Shown one piece after another: positions 21,976 through 33,545 of a stretch of DNA of 64,000 nucleotides; within the stretch, counting starts at the first letter, position 1; each line of letters starts with the position of its first letter. The DNA lies in assembly GCA_963920525.1 (NCBI GenBank), contig OY986438.1, positions 95,454,557 through 95,518,556 of the forward strand, written 5' to 3'. The notes below the pieces were generated by a model, which did no database searches, was not told the DNA's origin, and saw nothing but the letters and a program-made list of their open reading frames with translations. This DNA comes from Dichetophora obliterata (taxonomy: Eukaryota > Arthropoda > Insecta > Diptera > Sciomyzidae). Both the position numbers and the translations under genes were made by a program.

Positions 21976-23285
21976 CAGTATCGGACAAAACATTTCCAAC
22001 TCCATACGAAAATAACAATTTTGCAAAAAAAGTAAAATTTTTCACAGTGTATTATAATCTTTTACATAAATGTGTTTGTTTGTATTCAAACCATCAAGCA
22101 TTTGCTACATATATTGCATTTCTCTCTTAAATTGTAAGATCTTCTCTTAAAATTCTAATCCCATGAAATTCTGAGCGAGACAAAATATTTGCAACTCACT
22201 CGCAATAAAAAACTCGCAATAAAAAACGGTACTTCAACAGTTAACTATGTATGATATTTAAAGTTTTAACTAAGTTGGTGAGGTTATTACGTTTATTGTA
22301 AAATAATTTTACAAGAAAGGCTACACACCAATATAATTAAAAAAAAATTTAAAATAATGAGTCCAAATAAATTCGGGAAAGCACTTTGAAAGAATATTAT
22401 TAATGACTTTAATAGCGGACTTTCCAAAAAGAAATTTCACAAAAATATAAAGTGCATAAGTCGTCAATTCCGCGAATTATATCTCGATACCATAGTACTA
22501 AAAAAATTGATGTGGAGCACCATGGAGGCCGTCCTCGTAAAATGACCTGAAGAGTTGACAATTTACTAGTGAGACATGTGAAAAAACCGTTTATATCTGC
22601 TCCACAACTTGTCGAAGAGTACCAGTTGCTAATTTCTTCAAGAATTGTGTGTCGTCGCCTGGTTGATGCTGGCTTACCTTTTTGTCTCCCATCCAGAAAA
22701 CCTTTGGTATTAAAGCGGAATCAAAGAAAACGTGTACAATTTGCAAAAAGTCACCTTAATTGGTCAGTTCACTAATGGAAGTCGTCCTCTTTTCGGATGA
22801 ATCGAAATTCGGTTTGATTGGCAGTGATGGTATGACCAAGAGTGCCCAGAGTTAGCTGACCCAGAGGAAAACGTCTTCAAGAACCGTACTGCGTCAAAAC
22901 TGGCAAGCATGGTGGTGGGCATGTTATGGTCTGGGGATGTTTTTCGAATGCAGGAGTAGGCCAAGTTTACCGCATTGACGGCATTATGGAGCAACATATG
23001 TACAAAAGTATATTGGAGATCGTAATAATGCCATTTGCTGAATGGGAAATGCCGTTGCGGTGGACGTTTCAGCAAGACAATGATCCCAAACTCACATCTA
23101 AGCATATAAACAAGTGGTTTAACGACAATAGGATTAATGTTATGGAGTGGTTCGCGCAATCCCCAAAAGCTAACCCCATTGAGAACCATTGGGAGATAGT
23201 AAAACGCAGAATCAATCGTGCAAAATTCAATAGATTTCTTTCAACGAATTCAAACGGCCTGGAATGAAATTCCGATCGATAAATA
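21976..23285 (+). mobile_element. Tc1-like transposon relic with IR/DR left end
   Basis: The left terminus CAGTATCGGACAAAACATTT (about 21976) is echoed about 190 bp later by GAGACAAAATATTTGCAACT (about 22168). This outer and inner direct-repeat arrangement is known from IR/DR Tc1 elements. The decayed transposase starts near 22357. A matching right terminus was not found, so the right end is probably lost. Confidence 0.65.
22357..23280 (+). pseudogene. Tc1-like DD34E transposase relic
   Basis: The probable start is ATG 22357 (MSPNKFGKAL then a stop). HHGGRPRKM is the AT-hook-like GRPR motif, followed by a helix-turn-helix region (SSRIVCRRLVDAGL). FSDESKF has the first Asp at 22796-22798. GGGHVMVWGCFSNAGVG follows, then FQQDNDPK with the second Asp at 23076-23078 and NPIENHWE with Glu at 23181-23183. 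Exactly 34 residues lie between the second Asp and the Glu. The usual SPDLNPIE reads SPKANPIE. At least three stops and frame changes make it non-functional. Confidence 0.85.
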
Positions 23286-23734
23286 TCAATTAAAATGTAA
23301 TATTTTTGATCAAAAAGCCAAATCCGGATTTTGAGATTTTGGTATTTTTTTTCTCTAAAAGAGGGTCTATAAATAGAGACAACGTAGCTCAGTCAATTTA
23401 AATGCAATTTTTGTAAATAGGGTATCAATGGAAAGGTTATTTTGAGGTAAAAATATAAAACTGGCCCATTCTTAATTTCAAAGTTTAATACCATGCCAGC
23501 AACGGGCGCTGTAGTTTCTTTCATTTTCATTATTTTTACTTTTTTTTGCGTTCCATTTCCTTTCCAAAGATATCAGTTGAAAGTGTGTTCTTCACGGGTT
23601 CAGAAGTTATAGCGTAAAACGTGAAGTAATAATAAATTTTCAGTACAAATTCAACTAGCCTCTATATTTATTGTGAAAAGACTATAATATGTACATAGAG
23701 ACTTAAAAATTTTTATAACGCAAATAATATAAAA
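23286..23734. other. Spacer, no feature recognised
   Basis: AT-rich, with no recognisable protein or repeat terminus. Confidence 0.35.
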
Positions 23735-24195
23735 AAATTTTTTTAGAAGTAAATTTTTTGTTTGTTTTTAAATGCATCTTCTCGCTAGGTGGCATAAAAA
23801 AAGTTATCCTTTTCAGCCGGTGTCAAGACATTTTGGTCCCAATTTATCGGAAACAAAACCATCAAAGTGCATATTAAGAAGGTTACTTGTCGCTACAACT
23901 TCAATTACTTAATATTATAAGGTTTGGTTACATTTTCACCCGCTACGGGGATCAAACGCGTTAAAAATTATAGCATTTTTAAAAAAGTCGCGCTAAATTT
24001 TTCCTATTGGGCCAAACTTAATAATTCTTTTAAAAATGTAGCGACAAGTACCCTGTTTAATATGCACTTTGATTTTTTTTGACTCCGATAAATTGGGACC
24101 AAAATATATTGGTGCCGGCTGAAAAGAGAACAAACAATGCATTTAAAAAAAAAATTATTTCGGAATATTATTTTTTATATTATTTACACTGAAAA
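23735..24195. mobile_element. MITE with 95-bp strong (about 165-bp extended) inverted arms
   Basis: 23805-23900 is inverted at 24041-24136. Shared blocks include CTTTTCAGCCGG, TTTTGGTCCCAATTTATCGG, CAAAGTGCATATTAA and TACTTGTCGCTACA. Weaker similarity extends outward through AAATGCAT. There is no protein. Confidence 0.65.
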
Positions 24196-24925
24196 TAAAC
24201 AAATTCTGTGAAATAACACAAAAAATTTTTATATATTAAAATTAATGCTTTTGAGATTCTACAAAACAAAATTTAAAACAAGCGTGTTTAATTTTCAACT
24301 ATAAACTCATTTATTTTTTTTTTAATTTTCTCTTATTATTTCCTTGCAATAACAATAACTACATCACTCTCTGAGATTGAATTGAAATATTATGTGTAGT
24401 ATCATTGACAATAATTGCGGCAATTGAGACCAAGCTGAGGAAAACCCCGATTTTGCATTTGATATTGAAATTTTTTTTTAAATTTGTTTTTACAAATAAT
24501 AATTATAGTAAACACCTCGACTACAGAGGCCGCCTAAATGCATTTGCTGCAATAATAAATTTTGATCGAATGCACACAAATTTTTTTGTTACAGGGGACT
24601 TATATCTACAAATTCGCATGCGGGGTACCCTGGGTGACAGAGAGTTTATTTTTTTTTGGGTGGCAAGACAAGGGTTAAAATATTTGTTTTCAAGCGGTGG
24701 AGCTAGCCCCCAAAAATTCCCCCTGCGTACGCATCTGGCACATGTTGTTTTTTATTTTTTCATTGTGCGAAGGAAAAGTCAACAACTGACCACAACTGCT
24801 TTGACAAATGCGTTTTCAAAGTGACAGAAAAAAAGATGACATCAATTCATATGAAATTAATTAACGCAGACTTGACATCGGCAAGGTATCTAAAATGCTT
24901 GTTAAATTTGTTTCGTGTATGTGTT
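24196..24925. other. Spacer with a possible transposon end near 24,700
   Basis: GGTGGAGCTAGCCCCCAAAA with TTCCCCCTGCGTACGCAT resembles GC-rich hAT-type ends and might pair with GGCGCGTATCCAGC at 21541. The match is too short to claim an element. Confidence 0.25.
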
Positions 24926-24927
24926 CT

Positions 24928-25395
24928 TTAACCCAGTAGTTCCAGTCTTGAAGAAATCTCAAATGAATCATGTACGATTTTTCTTGATCCTTTATAAAAC
25001 ATGCTGATTTGGGCATACATTTCTTTGACGAAAATTTCATATAAATGTTCTAAATTCGTGCAAGACGCAATGCAGAGACGTCGGGATTTATCATGCATGA
25101 ACCCAATATCGAAATATTGAGGAAAATTCGTAAGCGAAAAGTATCCAGAAATATAAAGAAAATTCGTCAAGGAATTAAAATCGAAAAGTGTAATTAAATT
25201 CGTAAAGGAATGTTATGCCGAAACGTTGAAGAAGTTTCATTAGGGAACCATAGCGGAATTTCATTAACGAAGGATATAGGAAACGTTGGGATTTATCGTG
25301 CATGAAAACAATATTGAAATGCTGAGGAGTTTTCGTTGATAAAAATAGAAATGTAGAGTCAATTTCATCAACGAACTGACAGCCGACAGGTATGT
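24928..25395. repeat. Degenerate minisatellite-like region
   Basis: Short motifs such as AATTCGT(A/C)AxGGAA and TGAAGAA(A/G)TTTC recur. A longer segment, GGGATTTATCATGCATGAA...CAATATCGAAAT..TGAGGA at 25082-25130, is repeated at about 25290-25340 with changes. No function is seen. Confidence 0.5.
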
Positions 25396-25780
25396 TCTGC
25401 TTTCCATTTTCGAGAGGAAGTAAACTTGAATCAAAATTTAGTTCGCTAGTAAGTGGTCTAAATATCATGTTTTTTCGTTCTGTATTAATCTATTTATTTA
25501 ATATACATATTAATATAATTAATAGTATTGATAAAAAAACAAATCTTTTAAATATCGAATTAAATTTTTATTCAAAATTTCATGAACGAGACTCCTCAAC
25601 ATTTCGTAAATGAACACAAAAATTCAACGTTAAGAAATTTTTGCCCTGTGTTATGATAACATGTTGACAATAATATGTTGGCTTCTTTTCAAAATAATTT
25701 ATTAAAATTCCTACCACAAAATAGATCATAAAAATTCAAGTTTTATTTATAAAATATTTAAAAAAAATAATTTCAATTTT

Positions 25781-25956
25781 AGGATGTGTGCGAATTGATC
25801 TAATTGCGACCTAAACTAAACTGTGTCGATAAGGCAGTGATTTCTAAATAATTAAGGCAATTCTCGAGCTACCTAAATGCTTCCTAAATTGGGTAGCACT
25901 GCCTTATCGACACAATTTAGTTTAGTTCGCACTTATGTCAATTCGCACACAGCCTT
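25781..25956. mobile_element. 176-bp palindromic MITE
   Basis: The 59-bp arms 25781-25839 and 25897-25956 are inverted copies (GTGTGCGAATTGA, CTAAACTAAA, GTGTCGATAAGGCAGTG). A 57-nt loop separates them. The high arm identity fits a recent hairpin MITE. Confidence 0.75.
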
Positions 25957-26094
25957 AATTTTAGCTTAATAAAAATAAAAATATTAAAAACATTTGTATT
26001 GAGAGTTAAAACAAAAACATAACTGAAAAACTCTTTTAGAAATAACTTAAAGATGTATCATATACTGGTATGAATATGAACTTGTGTTTTTTTA

Positions 26095-26230
26095 ATTTAC
26101 TTTACGTTGTTTTAAATTTTTGAATTTAAAAATTATTTTATTCCAAAAAACCATTAATTTATCAAATCTATGAATCTGCGAAAAAGCTTCGCTTCTCTCG
26201 TGTTTCCAACGACAAACCTGTTTTTTTTTT
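26095..26230 (+). repeat. Dispersed repeat end (TCTCGTGTGTCCAACGACGC type), copy 2
   Basis: It contains AAAATTATTTTATTCC, ATCTATGAATCTGCGAAAAA, GCTTCTCTCGTGTTTCCAAC and a T-run. It aligns with 8168-8280 and 51290-51420 over the whole length. Confidence 0.55.
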
Positions 26231-26235
26231 TGTGT

Positions 26236-27855
26236 CAACTCAGGTGACACCCTTACATCAAACTTTTTTCATATCCAGCCTTATTTGTTGTTCCAAACGG
26301 TTTATTGAGCAATGTTTAATTTCACGATTTTTCATGATTTAACGACATTTTCGACAACTATTCCTCTGTGGTTTTAAAGATGTCTGCCTTCATCGATATC
26401 TGAAGAATTATATCTTGAACTAAAAAAAACCGGCTCTTCGGCTCGATAAAAAACTAGCCGAAAACCATCCTTGCTACAACGGTGGGTAGTGTGAGGACGT
26501 GTTCAGTGACCACTGGGTTACGTGGCCACGTAAACACTAACAATGTTCTAAATGTTTCGAAAACAAAACTCTTTTTGCATTTTTAAAAACACTTTTTAAA
26601 ACCGTTCAGTGCATATTTTAGGTGCAAAAGGTATATTTTTTATTGAAATTTTATTAATTTAGTCTTGGAACGAAATTTAATTTTTTCAACAAAATTATAT
26701 TGTTTATATTTTATCAGTAAAAATTTGAACTATTATTTTGATATGCTTAAACTTCAAGCCCTGTTTTTTTCCGAGTCTTAGGTTTAAATCAAATAAATTT
26801 TCTTATTCTCTGACCAACACTGTATATTGGCAAATCCCTATCAAATATTTTTGATCAGCCATTACTGCATGACTCAGTTATCTCCATCAGTTTCGTATAT
26901 TTTGTCAAGTTTAAATTGCCTTTTTATGGTAAATATTTAAAAACTTATAAAACATCGTAGACTGAGCTGAGTCCCGAAAGCAGTTATTGGTTCTGCATGA
27001 CTACTCTGAGAGTAGGTGTGAGTAAAAATGTTTGTCTAAAAGTGAGTTGGTTGGTGTTTGTGTGCGCGTGTGTGCTTGAAGAATTATTTAAACACAAATT
27101 GATAAAGTTGGGAAAATTAAAAAAAAGACCGTAATAATTTTTTGTTCTTGATATTAACTCTTATATTGCCCTTGACCTTAGCAGAATTGCTGGCATAGCA
27201 AAAGTGCTGCGATACGAACATTTAAAACTTGGCGAAAATCACGAAGGTGAGAAATTTGCTTTGTCAGCTCGTAAAGTGTTTAAAACATTTGCCATCAAGC
27301 AGTTTTACACTTAAAATTTAACGTTTGGTTTTGGTGTTTATAAAAGAAGATGATATATCAACTAAAGAGCTTTGAATTTTAACTTTTGAATGCAGTGAAA
27401 GTTGAAAAAAGAAGAACAAAGTCAAGAAAACAAAGTTTTTTTTTAAAACTCCTCCGAAAACAACAAGGCGCCAATTATCCTTTTCCTTTTTGGTATTGAA
27501 ACAGAATCTATTTAAATTTTTTCTTACATTTCATGGTAATGTTAAAAAAGTTCAAATTTTTTGTGCCAGATGTGATTATATATATGTTAGATTGTTTCTT
27601 AATAGTTGAAGTGGTTTTTTTATCGCTTATCCTTTTAATTTTAATTAAATAAATGATTTTAAATAAATGTAAATAGAATTTCGTGTACCTACGACCATGA
27701 CAACCAGTGCCGACTTGCATTGAAACATGTCAGTACTTGACGATATGGGAAAAAGTGCTAGTTTTTCCTAAAAAGCGAAATAAATTTTGTATAAGTGTAA
27801 ATTTTCAAAAAATTTTCATTTTCCATTTAATTACTTTTTTCAAAATAAAAAACTA
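26236..27855. other. Unassigned sequence
   Basis: No gene, RNA or repeat terminus is recognised in this 1.6 kb. Confidence 0.35.
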
Positions 27856-27859
27856 CTAA

Positions 27860-28496
27860 AAGTGCCTCTACACTATACGTTTTATACGTATGACACTTCA
27901 AAAATTAAAAATGGTTTTAAGCTACAGATAGTGTGATACATACAAAACTGTGGTTGTGAAATGTCGTTTGTATTTCCGTCTGTAAATTTTTGAATTAGAA
28001 ACCGTCTCTAAAGGTGCCCCCAGACTATATGTTTCATACAGATGACATGTCAAAAAAACTACATACCGAATTTCATCTGTGTGTCAAAATTAAGTCTTTG
28101 TCATTCAGTTTTTTCTTTTGTCCCCACACTATCTGACACGCTCATGGAATGAAAATGAAATACAGATTTTTAAATTTTTGTAAGCCGTAAAGCTCTAAAG
28201 TGTCCACCTTTGGCCATTCAAACTAAAAATAAATTTATTAAAAATCAATTTATTGAATATATATCTTCAAATTTGCCTTTTCTTCTATTTTCACATAAAA
28301 AATTTAACAAACTGACATTTTGTACAGATGGAAAAACATACGAAATTAGAGACTGTTCTTATTCAAAAATTTACAGACGCAAATACAAACGACATTTTAA
28401 AACGACATTTTCATATGTTCCACACTATCTGTAGCTAAAAACTATTTCTAATTATTGACGTGTCATATGTATGAAACATGTAGTGTAGAAGCACTT
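27860..28496. mobile_element. Foldback element flanked by TAA (Harbinger-like target)
   Basis: The inverted arms are about 155 bp (27860-28012 and 28335-28496), starting AAGTGCCTCTACACTA on the left and AAGTGCTTCTACACTA on the right strand. Both ends abut TAA (27857-27859 and 28497-28499), the 3-bp target typical of PIF/Harbinger. A second, similar inner terminus (GGTGCCCCCAGACTATATG) lies at about 28014, suggesting a nested or duplicated end. There is no transposase. Confidence 0.65.
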
Positions 28497-28499
28497 TAA

Positions 28500-29070
28500 T
28501 TTCTTATGTTTTTCCATTTGTACAAAATGTCAGTTTGATAATTTTTTTAAAAATTTTGACTTAGAATTACGTCTTACAGCGCGGTTTTTATAGGGGTCAT
28601 TTTCACCAATTTTTTTAAAGTGATATTTGACACTTTGGGGTACATCTACAGTCTTTCATATTCATCGTACAAAGAAGAAAAAAAAATGCCAAAATATCAG
28701 TTGGAATGCGAATAAAACGAAAATTTAATAAAATAGCAAAATCTAAGAAGAAAAAAATTCTCATATTCGTATGAGAAATGCACGAGCTCGTTCAGTAGCT
28801 GCTTATGCTGTTTTTATGGTTGTTGTTGTTGTTGTGTGAGTTCGTGTGGTTCGTAATAATGTCGTTCGTTGTTGAGCTGCTTTTGTTCTTGTTCTTGTTG
28901 TTTTCATTAATATGTATGCATAATATACATACATAAATACACATCAGTTGCTTTAATTTTATTTCGTTTCCCAGATAACCAATTGGTTCGGTTCGTTGTC
29001 AGCAAACTATGTATTGTGTGTTTCATATAAGCGTGCCATTTATTAAGTTGTATATTAATGAGGATTTTCT
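28500..29070. other. Unassigned sequence with GTT triplet run
   Basis: Only a (TTG)n/(GTT)n run near 28820-28835 stands out. Confidence 0.4.
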
Positions 29071-29076
29071 ATGATT

Positions 29077-29226
29077 TAAATAAAAATTCTAAATGTATGA
29101 TAGTTTAAATCATTCTTGATTTTAATTACAAATTCTAGTTGTTTGATAGTTTAAAATCGTTTATTGAATTTTTTCCAAAGAAACAACAACATTTTCAATA
29201 TGAAAAGGAAAACATCACTAGCTGAT
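29077..29226 (+). repeat. Dispersed repeat with internal dimer, copy 2
   Basis: It aligns with 13565-13770: the same two tandem units, then TTTCCAAAGAAACAACAAC and AATATGAAAAGGAAAACATC. It lacks the outer inverted arm seen in copy 1. Confidence 0.6.
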
Positions 29227-29528
29227 TAATTAGCTAGCTGATTGATTTACTAGATTAACGCGGTACTTAAAACCGTTTAGCTGGAACAGTGACATTCATG
29301 GCTTGTGTGATTGTAATACAATAGAGAATACAGATTCATGTAGCTAGAGAGCCAGTATGTGGCTACAAAAAAATGAAATACTACTAGTTAAGGTTGCCAG
29401 TTAAAATTTAAAACAATTCTGACAAAAAGTTACTTTTTTCACAAATTGAATACAACAGAAATTACTATGGTAAAGATAAACACAAAAGTTTCTACCGCAA
29501 TAAAACAATATCAAAAAAAAAAAAAAAT

Positions 29529-29900
29529 CCCGCGATCATTAAAAATTACCACAAAACTACCACGCGTTTAAAAACTACCACTAAAAATTCCATATGCATT
29601 TAAAATTGCCACAAAAATCTCATTCGCATTAAAAAATACCACAATAAGTCCCATATGCACAAACAATTTAAGAAACATTTAGCAGTACCACAAAGAAATT
29701 TTGCTTACTAAAAAAGACAAAAAAATTTTTAAGAAGAATATTACCAAACTCCCACGAAATACCCCACTGATTTCCCACGCCAATAAAAAAATACCACGCT
29801 GAATTAAAAAATTTAATAGGAATTCCCAAAAACAAAAATTCCTAAGGGCCATTAAAAAGTACCACTATTGTGGTAGTAAAATCTTGAAGAAAGTCACCAC
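29529..29900. repeat. Degenerate tandem repeat, period about 30 bp
   Basis: Units of the form TACCACAAAAATTCCATATGCATTTAAAA recur from 29529 to about 29660, then become irregular (TTCCCACGCCAAT, TACCACGCTGAATT, AGTACCACTATTG). The recurring element is TACCAC followed by an A-rich stretch and CATATGCA. Confidence 0.55.
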
Positions 29901-29960
29901 TGCGGCAATATTTCATATGATAACTCACCACTCCGCCGATATTTTTGTTGTTCAGAGTAT

Positions 29961-31078
29961 CTCATCAGAGGGTGTGTGCAAATCGGAAACTTTTCACTCG
30001 TAGTAGGATAGAAAATTCCGAGTTGAAGAAAGCTTATATCTGTTGAAATGGAATAGTCATTTTTGCTTTGCCAAATGGAGTATGAAGTTTATTCAGAAAT
30101 TTTGACGTCTTCTTAGCGAATAAGCCCTCAGTTGCCTAAATATCATACTTTTTCATAATACGAGATTTCTTAAGACCCATTTGACTAATACGTTATCTTC
30201 TACTTATTTTGTTATTAAAAATTATATTATGAGTTTTAAAAAATGTAATTGTTTGGCGTAAAATAACATTATAAAAACCAAAATTGTGTAAACATTATTA
30301 ACTTGCAAAAAAAAATAATTTTTATTCATGATCGATTGTATACGAAAGAAAATATTGATTCATACTCAGTCGATTAATCAGCCAACCATAAAACATCCTT
30401 GAACACGAATTAACCCTTTATCAGCCATATTTTTAAATATTCAAAAAGTATATTTAAGGCATTTGTGGGCTAAGTTTTGTAATAAAAGAACCTATTTTGT
30501 AACTTTTTTTTAACATGATATCTGGAAATCATTAATTGTTTTTATGCATTTTTTTTACGTAATTTAATCAAAGAGTATTTAAATAAAAATGAATAAAAAA
30601 ATACTTAAGTTTGAAAAACTTCTAACTTCTAAAAACAGGGTGGTAAAACTCGAAAAAATTTAATTTTTTGGAAAAGTTTAAATAGTTTGTTCATACCTTA
30701 TTCATAATTAAGTAAAGTTTAATTTTATTGTATTTAAAATACAGTTAAAATTAAGTTTTCTGTTAAACTGTTTTTAAATAATGTCGAAACCCATATTAGA
30801 AATAAAGATATAAGAGAAACTGTATACACCTAAAACATGTTTCTTGGGGCGACCCGAAGAGTTTCGAGTGGCACCACGGGCTAACGGTAAAAAAAAAGTT
30901 TTTTGTTGTCTCCAATAATGGGGCATTCACATATATTTTTGCCAATTTATTTCCAGATGGCGACCCCCCTTGGCGAAATCTGATGGAATGAGCCCTTTAA
31001 GTATAAACTCGGATATAAGTCAACAAATACTAAAAAACTTATATATCTTGAATTTTAATTTTTATGAAAATATATAAT
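29961..31078. other. Unassigned sequence
   Basis: AT-rich with no recognisable gene or repeat. Confidence 0.35.
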
Positions 31079-31213
31079 GGCCCAATATCATAAACAAAAA
31101 AGTCAACTCTTAATTAAGTGCAAGCTATTTGGCAACATATTATATTGAAAAACAGTCAAAAGTGCTTATACTAAACTTAAGGTTGGCTTTTATTTTGTTT
31201 ATGATAATGGGTC
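31079..31213. mobile_element. 135-bp MITE
   Basis: The left end GGCCCAATATCATAAACAAA is inverted at the right end (TTTGTTTATGATAATGGGTC), followed inward by GTCAAC/GTTGGC. The arms are about 30 bp. There is no protein. Confidence 0.6.
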
Positions 31214-33324
31214 GATATCTCTATAAATTTAAAGTTAGTTACAGAACAATTAACTTTCTGTAAAATAGTACTTTAATAATAAACAATTTTTTAATTTAAC
31301 AATAATAGTCTCTAACAATAATTTTCTTTTTACTTCTTGTGCACGATAAACATCAGCTTAGTTGAAATCAGCTCAGTAGCTAACTGCGTAGATGACTCGC
31401 TGTGATTCAATTAAGCATTGAGAGTCATGAGAATACTTTATCAACTTTCTGTGAATAGGGCGAGTGAGGAGCTTTGAGAGGCTGATTCAAAGAAGTAAAA
31501 TATAAGGAAATGGTGTTGCTTACACATACACTGTACGTGAACTGTCGCACCATTCGTAAATTGTGCGAGCGAGAAAGAAAGTGTTTTTTGACATTTCTGA
31601 GAACCCTGGCATCTGATTGGAAGACTGCTTAGAAAAATAGTTGAAAATTATTTAATTTTAAGCATTTTTCACTGCTTAAAAAGCCACAAAATCAAAGAAA
31701 CAAACCTCAAAAATAAATTCAACATGAGTTGTGCGGTTAAGAATGGTAAAAGTTCCCGAAAACTTAAAAACAATGCGCTTTCGTTCCGCAATTAAATATG
31801 TCCATACGGTTTGAATTCTTTTAACAAAAGTGCTTTATTTAGTTTCTAACGATATTTTTTTAACTTATTTGTATTAGAAATATATATATTTCTAATTAAA
31901 AATGGTTTAAAAATGCAAATTAGACCCCGTTGATTTTCCGCCAGTTTGATCAAACCACATCTGTCAAAACACAAACACTGCTTCAGGGGCGCAGTCATTT
32001 TTCACAGTTGAATACATTTTTGGGGCGCTCTTGTTTTCAGCATAGTGAATCAGATTCAGTACCTGTTTGTTAAATTTTTCTGATTTTTACACAACAACTA
32101 GGCAGAAAAACCCAAAAAAATAAGGATTTTAAGAAATTAACCCAATTTAATTTGTAATGAAAGTTCAAGTTTAGAATTTATAGGCCTTCAAATTTAGAAA
32201 AATTACCTAAAAATCTTGCTATTTTTCTAGTTTTTCAATAAAACTAAGCTTTATGGGTATTAAAAAAAAGGTAATGCGCGTATCTATTCAACGACGTGTC
32301 AAATATAAAATTCCATACATAACTTTTCAAGATATATTTTTTTTATAATTAGAATTTGTATGAAAAACGAAGGGTTTCCCTTTTACGAAAGCAATACATT
32401 AAAAAGAGAATTATTAAAAAGATAACTACATCCAGAATTACTATAGACAGAGAAGCCTGTGTTGTACTTACTGAGGTTTGTAAGCCCTAAGCAGCGGCCA
32501 AAGGCTTCCTATTAATACATTTAGTTGTTTTTTATTAAATTTGGAAAAACCTCTTGATTTTAAGTAAAAAAAGGGTTGTATCTTAAATGCAAGTATTTTT
32601 ATGTTTGATATCTTGTTGAATAGATACTTGTATTATCTCTCTTTTGATACCCATAAAATTTAGTTTTGTTGGAAAACTTAAAAAATTAGCTAGATTTTTA
32701 GTCCACTTTTTCCAACGTTGGATGCCTATAACTTCTAAGCCAATTGAGAGCGATCTGACATTTTTTAAATAATTAGAGTTGTTGCTATTCTTGAAATGTT
32801 CCTAAAATTTAAGAACAAACTTTAACAGTTTGGGCCTTCTTTTACGATACAACCGAAGACGGCCCTTTGTGATTGTTTCTGTATTTGTGTGAACCAATAC
32901 CAATAAAGAAAATACCACACTTTTCTGCTATTACAGCACTTCCTTATATCTTACTTCTTTGGGCTGATTGTTTTCAGCTTTGTCTATTCGTTACAGCCAT
33001 GATAAAATTACCAGGTACTATTAATCGCTACTTTTACTCGTTACTTTGGGCATATAGTGTCAAATTGGTGTCAAATAAAAGTACTGCAAACACACCAAGA
33101 AGTAAAAGGGGATTTTTGCTTTTACTTTTACCCAGATGTCTACATATGAATATTAACAGGTGACGAAATTGATTTTCTGCACGACGACTGCATTTTCGGA
33201 TTAAAACTTTTAGTAAAAGATTAAGAAAATCAAAAATTAAAACAAAAAATTTTGGCAATAAAAAACTTTTGTAATTTCGTTTATAAATCGATTGATTTGA
33301 TTTATATTTCAACAACTATATATT
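31214..33324. other. Unassigned sequence
   Basis: There is no supported gene in this 2.1 kb. The longest open frame (32873-33163, plus) has no recognisable domain, and much of its length is also open on the minus strand. Confidence 0.35.
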
Positions 33325-33545
33325 CAGCTCTATCATGAATAGTTTTTCACGTGAAATCGGAAAAGGGAGTTTTAATTTTTATGATAAATTTCAAGACCAT
33401 TTTGGGAATTTTTAATGCAAATTTGTTGATAAACTGTTGATAAACGAATTTGCATTTAACATTTCCAAAATGTTCTTGAGCTTTGTCTTAAAAATGAAAA
33501 CTCCCTTTTCCGATTACGCGTGAAAAATTATTCATGACAGGGCTG
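33325..33545. mobile_element. Hairpin element with CAGCxC ends
   Basis: Arms 33325-33420 and 33443-33545 are inverted copies (TCATGAATAGTTTTTCACG, AAAAGGGAGTTTT). The ends CAGCTC...GGGCTG and internal sequence match the family of the element at 18488-19036. The flanking octamers agree only partly. Confidence 0.65.

Noticed and set aside
21699..22130. 143-codon plus-strand open frame
   Set aside because: It has no recognisable domain and runs into the left terminal repeat of the Tc1-like relic; much of it is also open on the minus strand.
21541..24760. Possible hAT element between GGCGCGTATCCAGC and the inverted-looking end near 24,745
   Set aside because: End similarity is only a few bases, no hAT transposase or 8-bp duplication is seen, and the interval holds unrelated elements.
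32873..33163. 96-codon hydrophobic open frame that could be a membrane protein
   Set aside because: No homology recognised, no convincing context, and half of it is open on the opposite strand.
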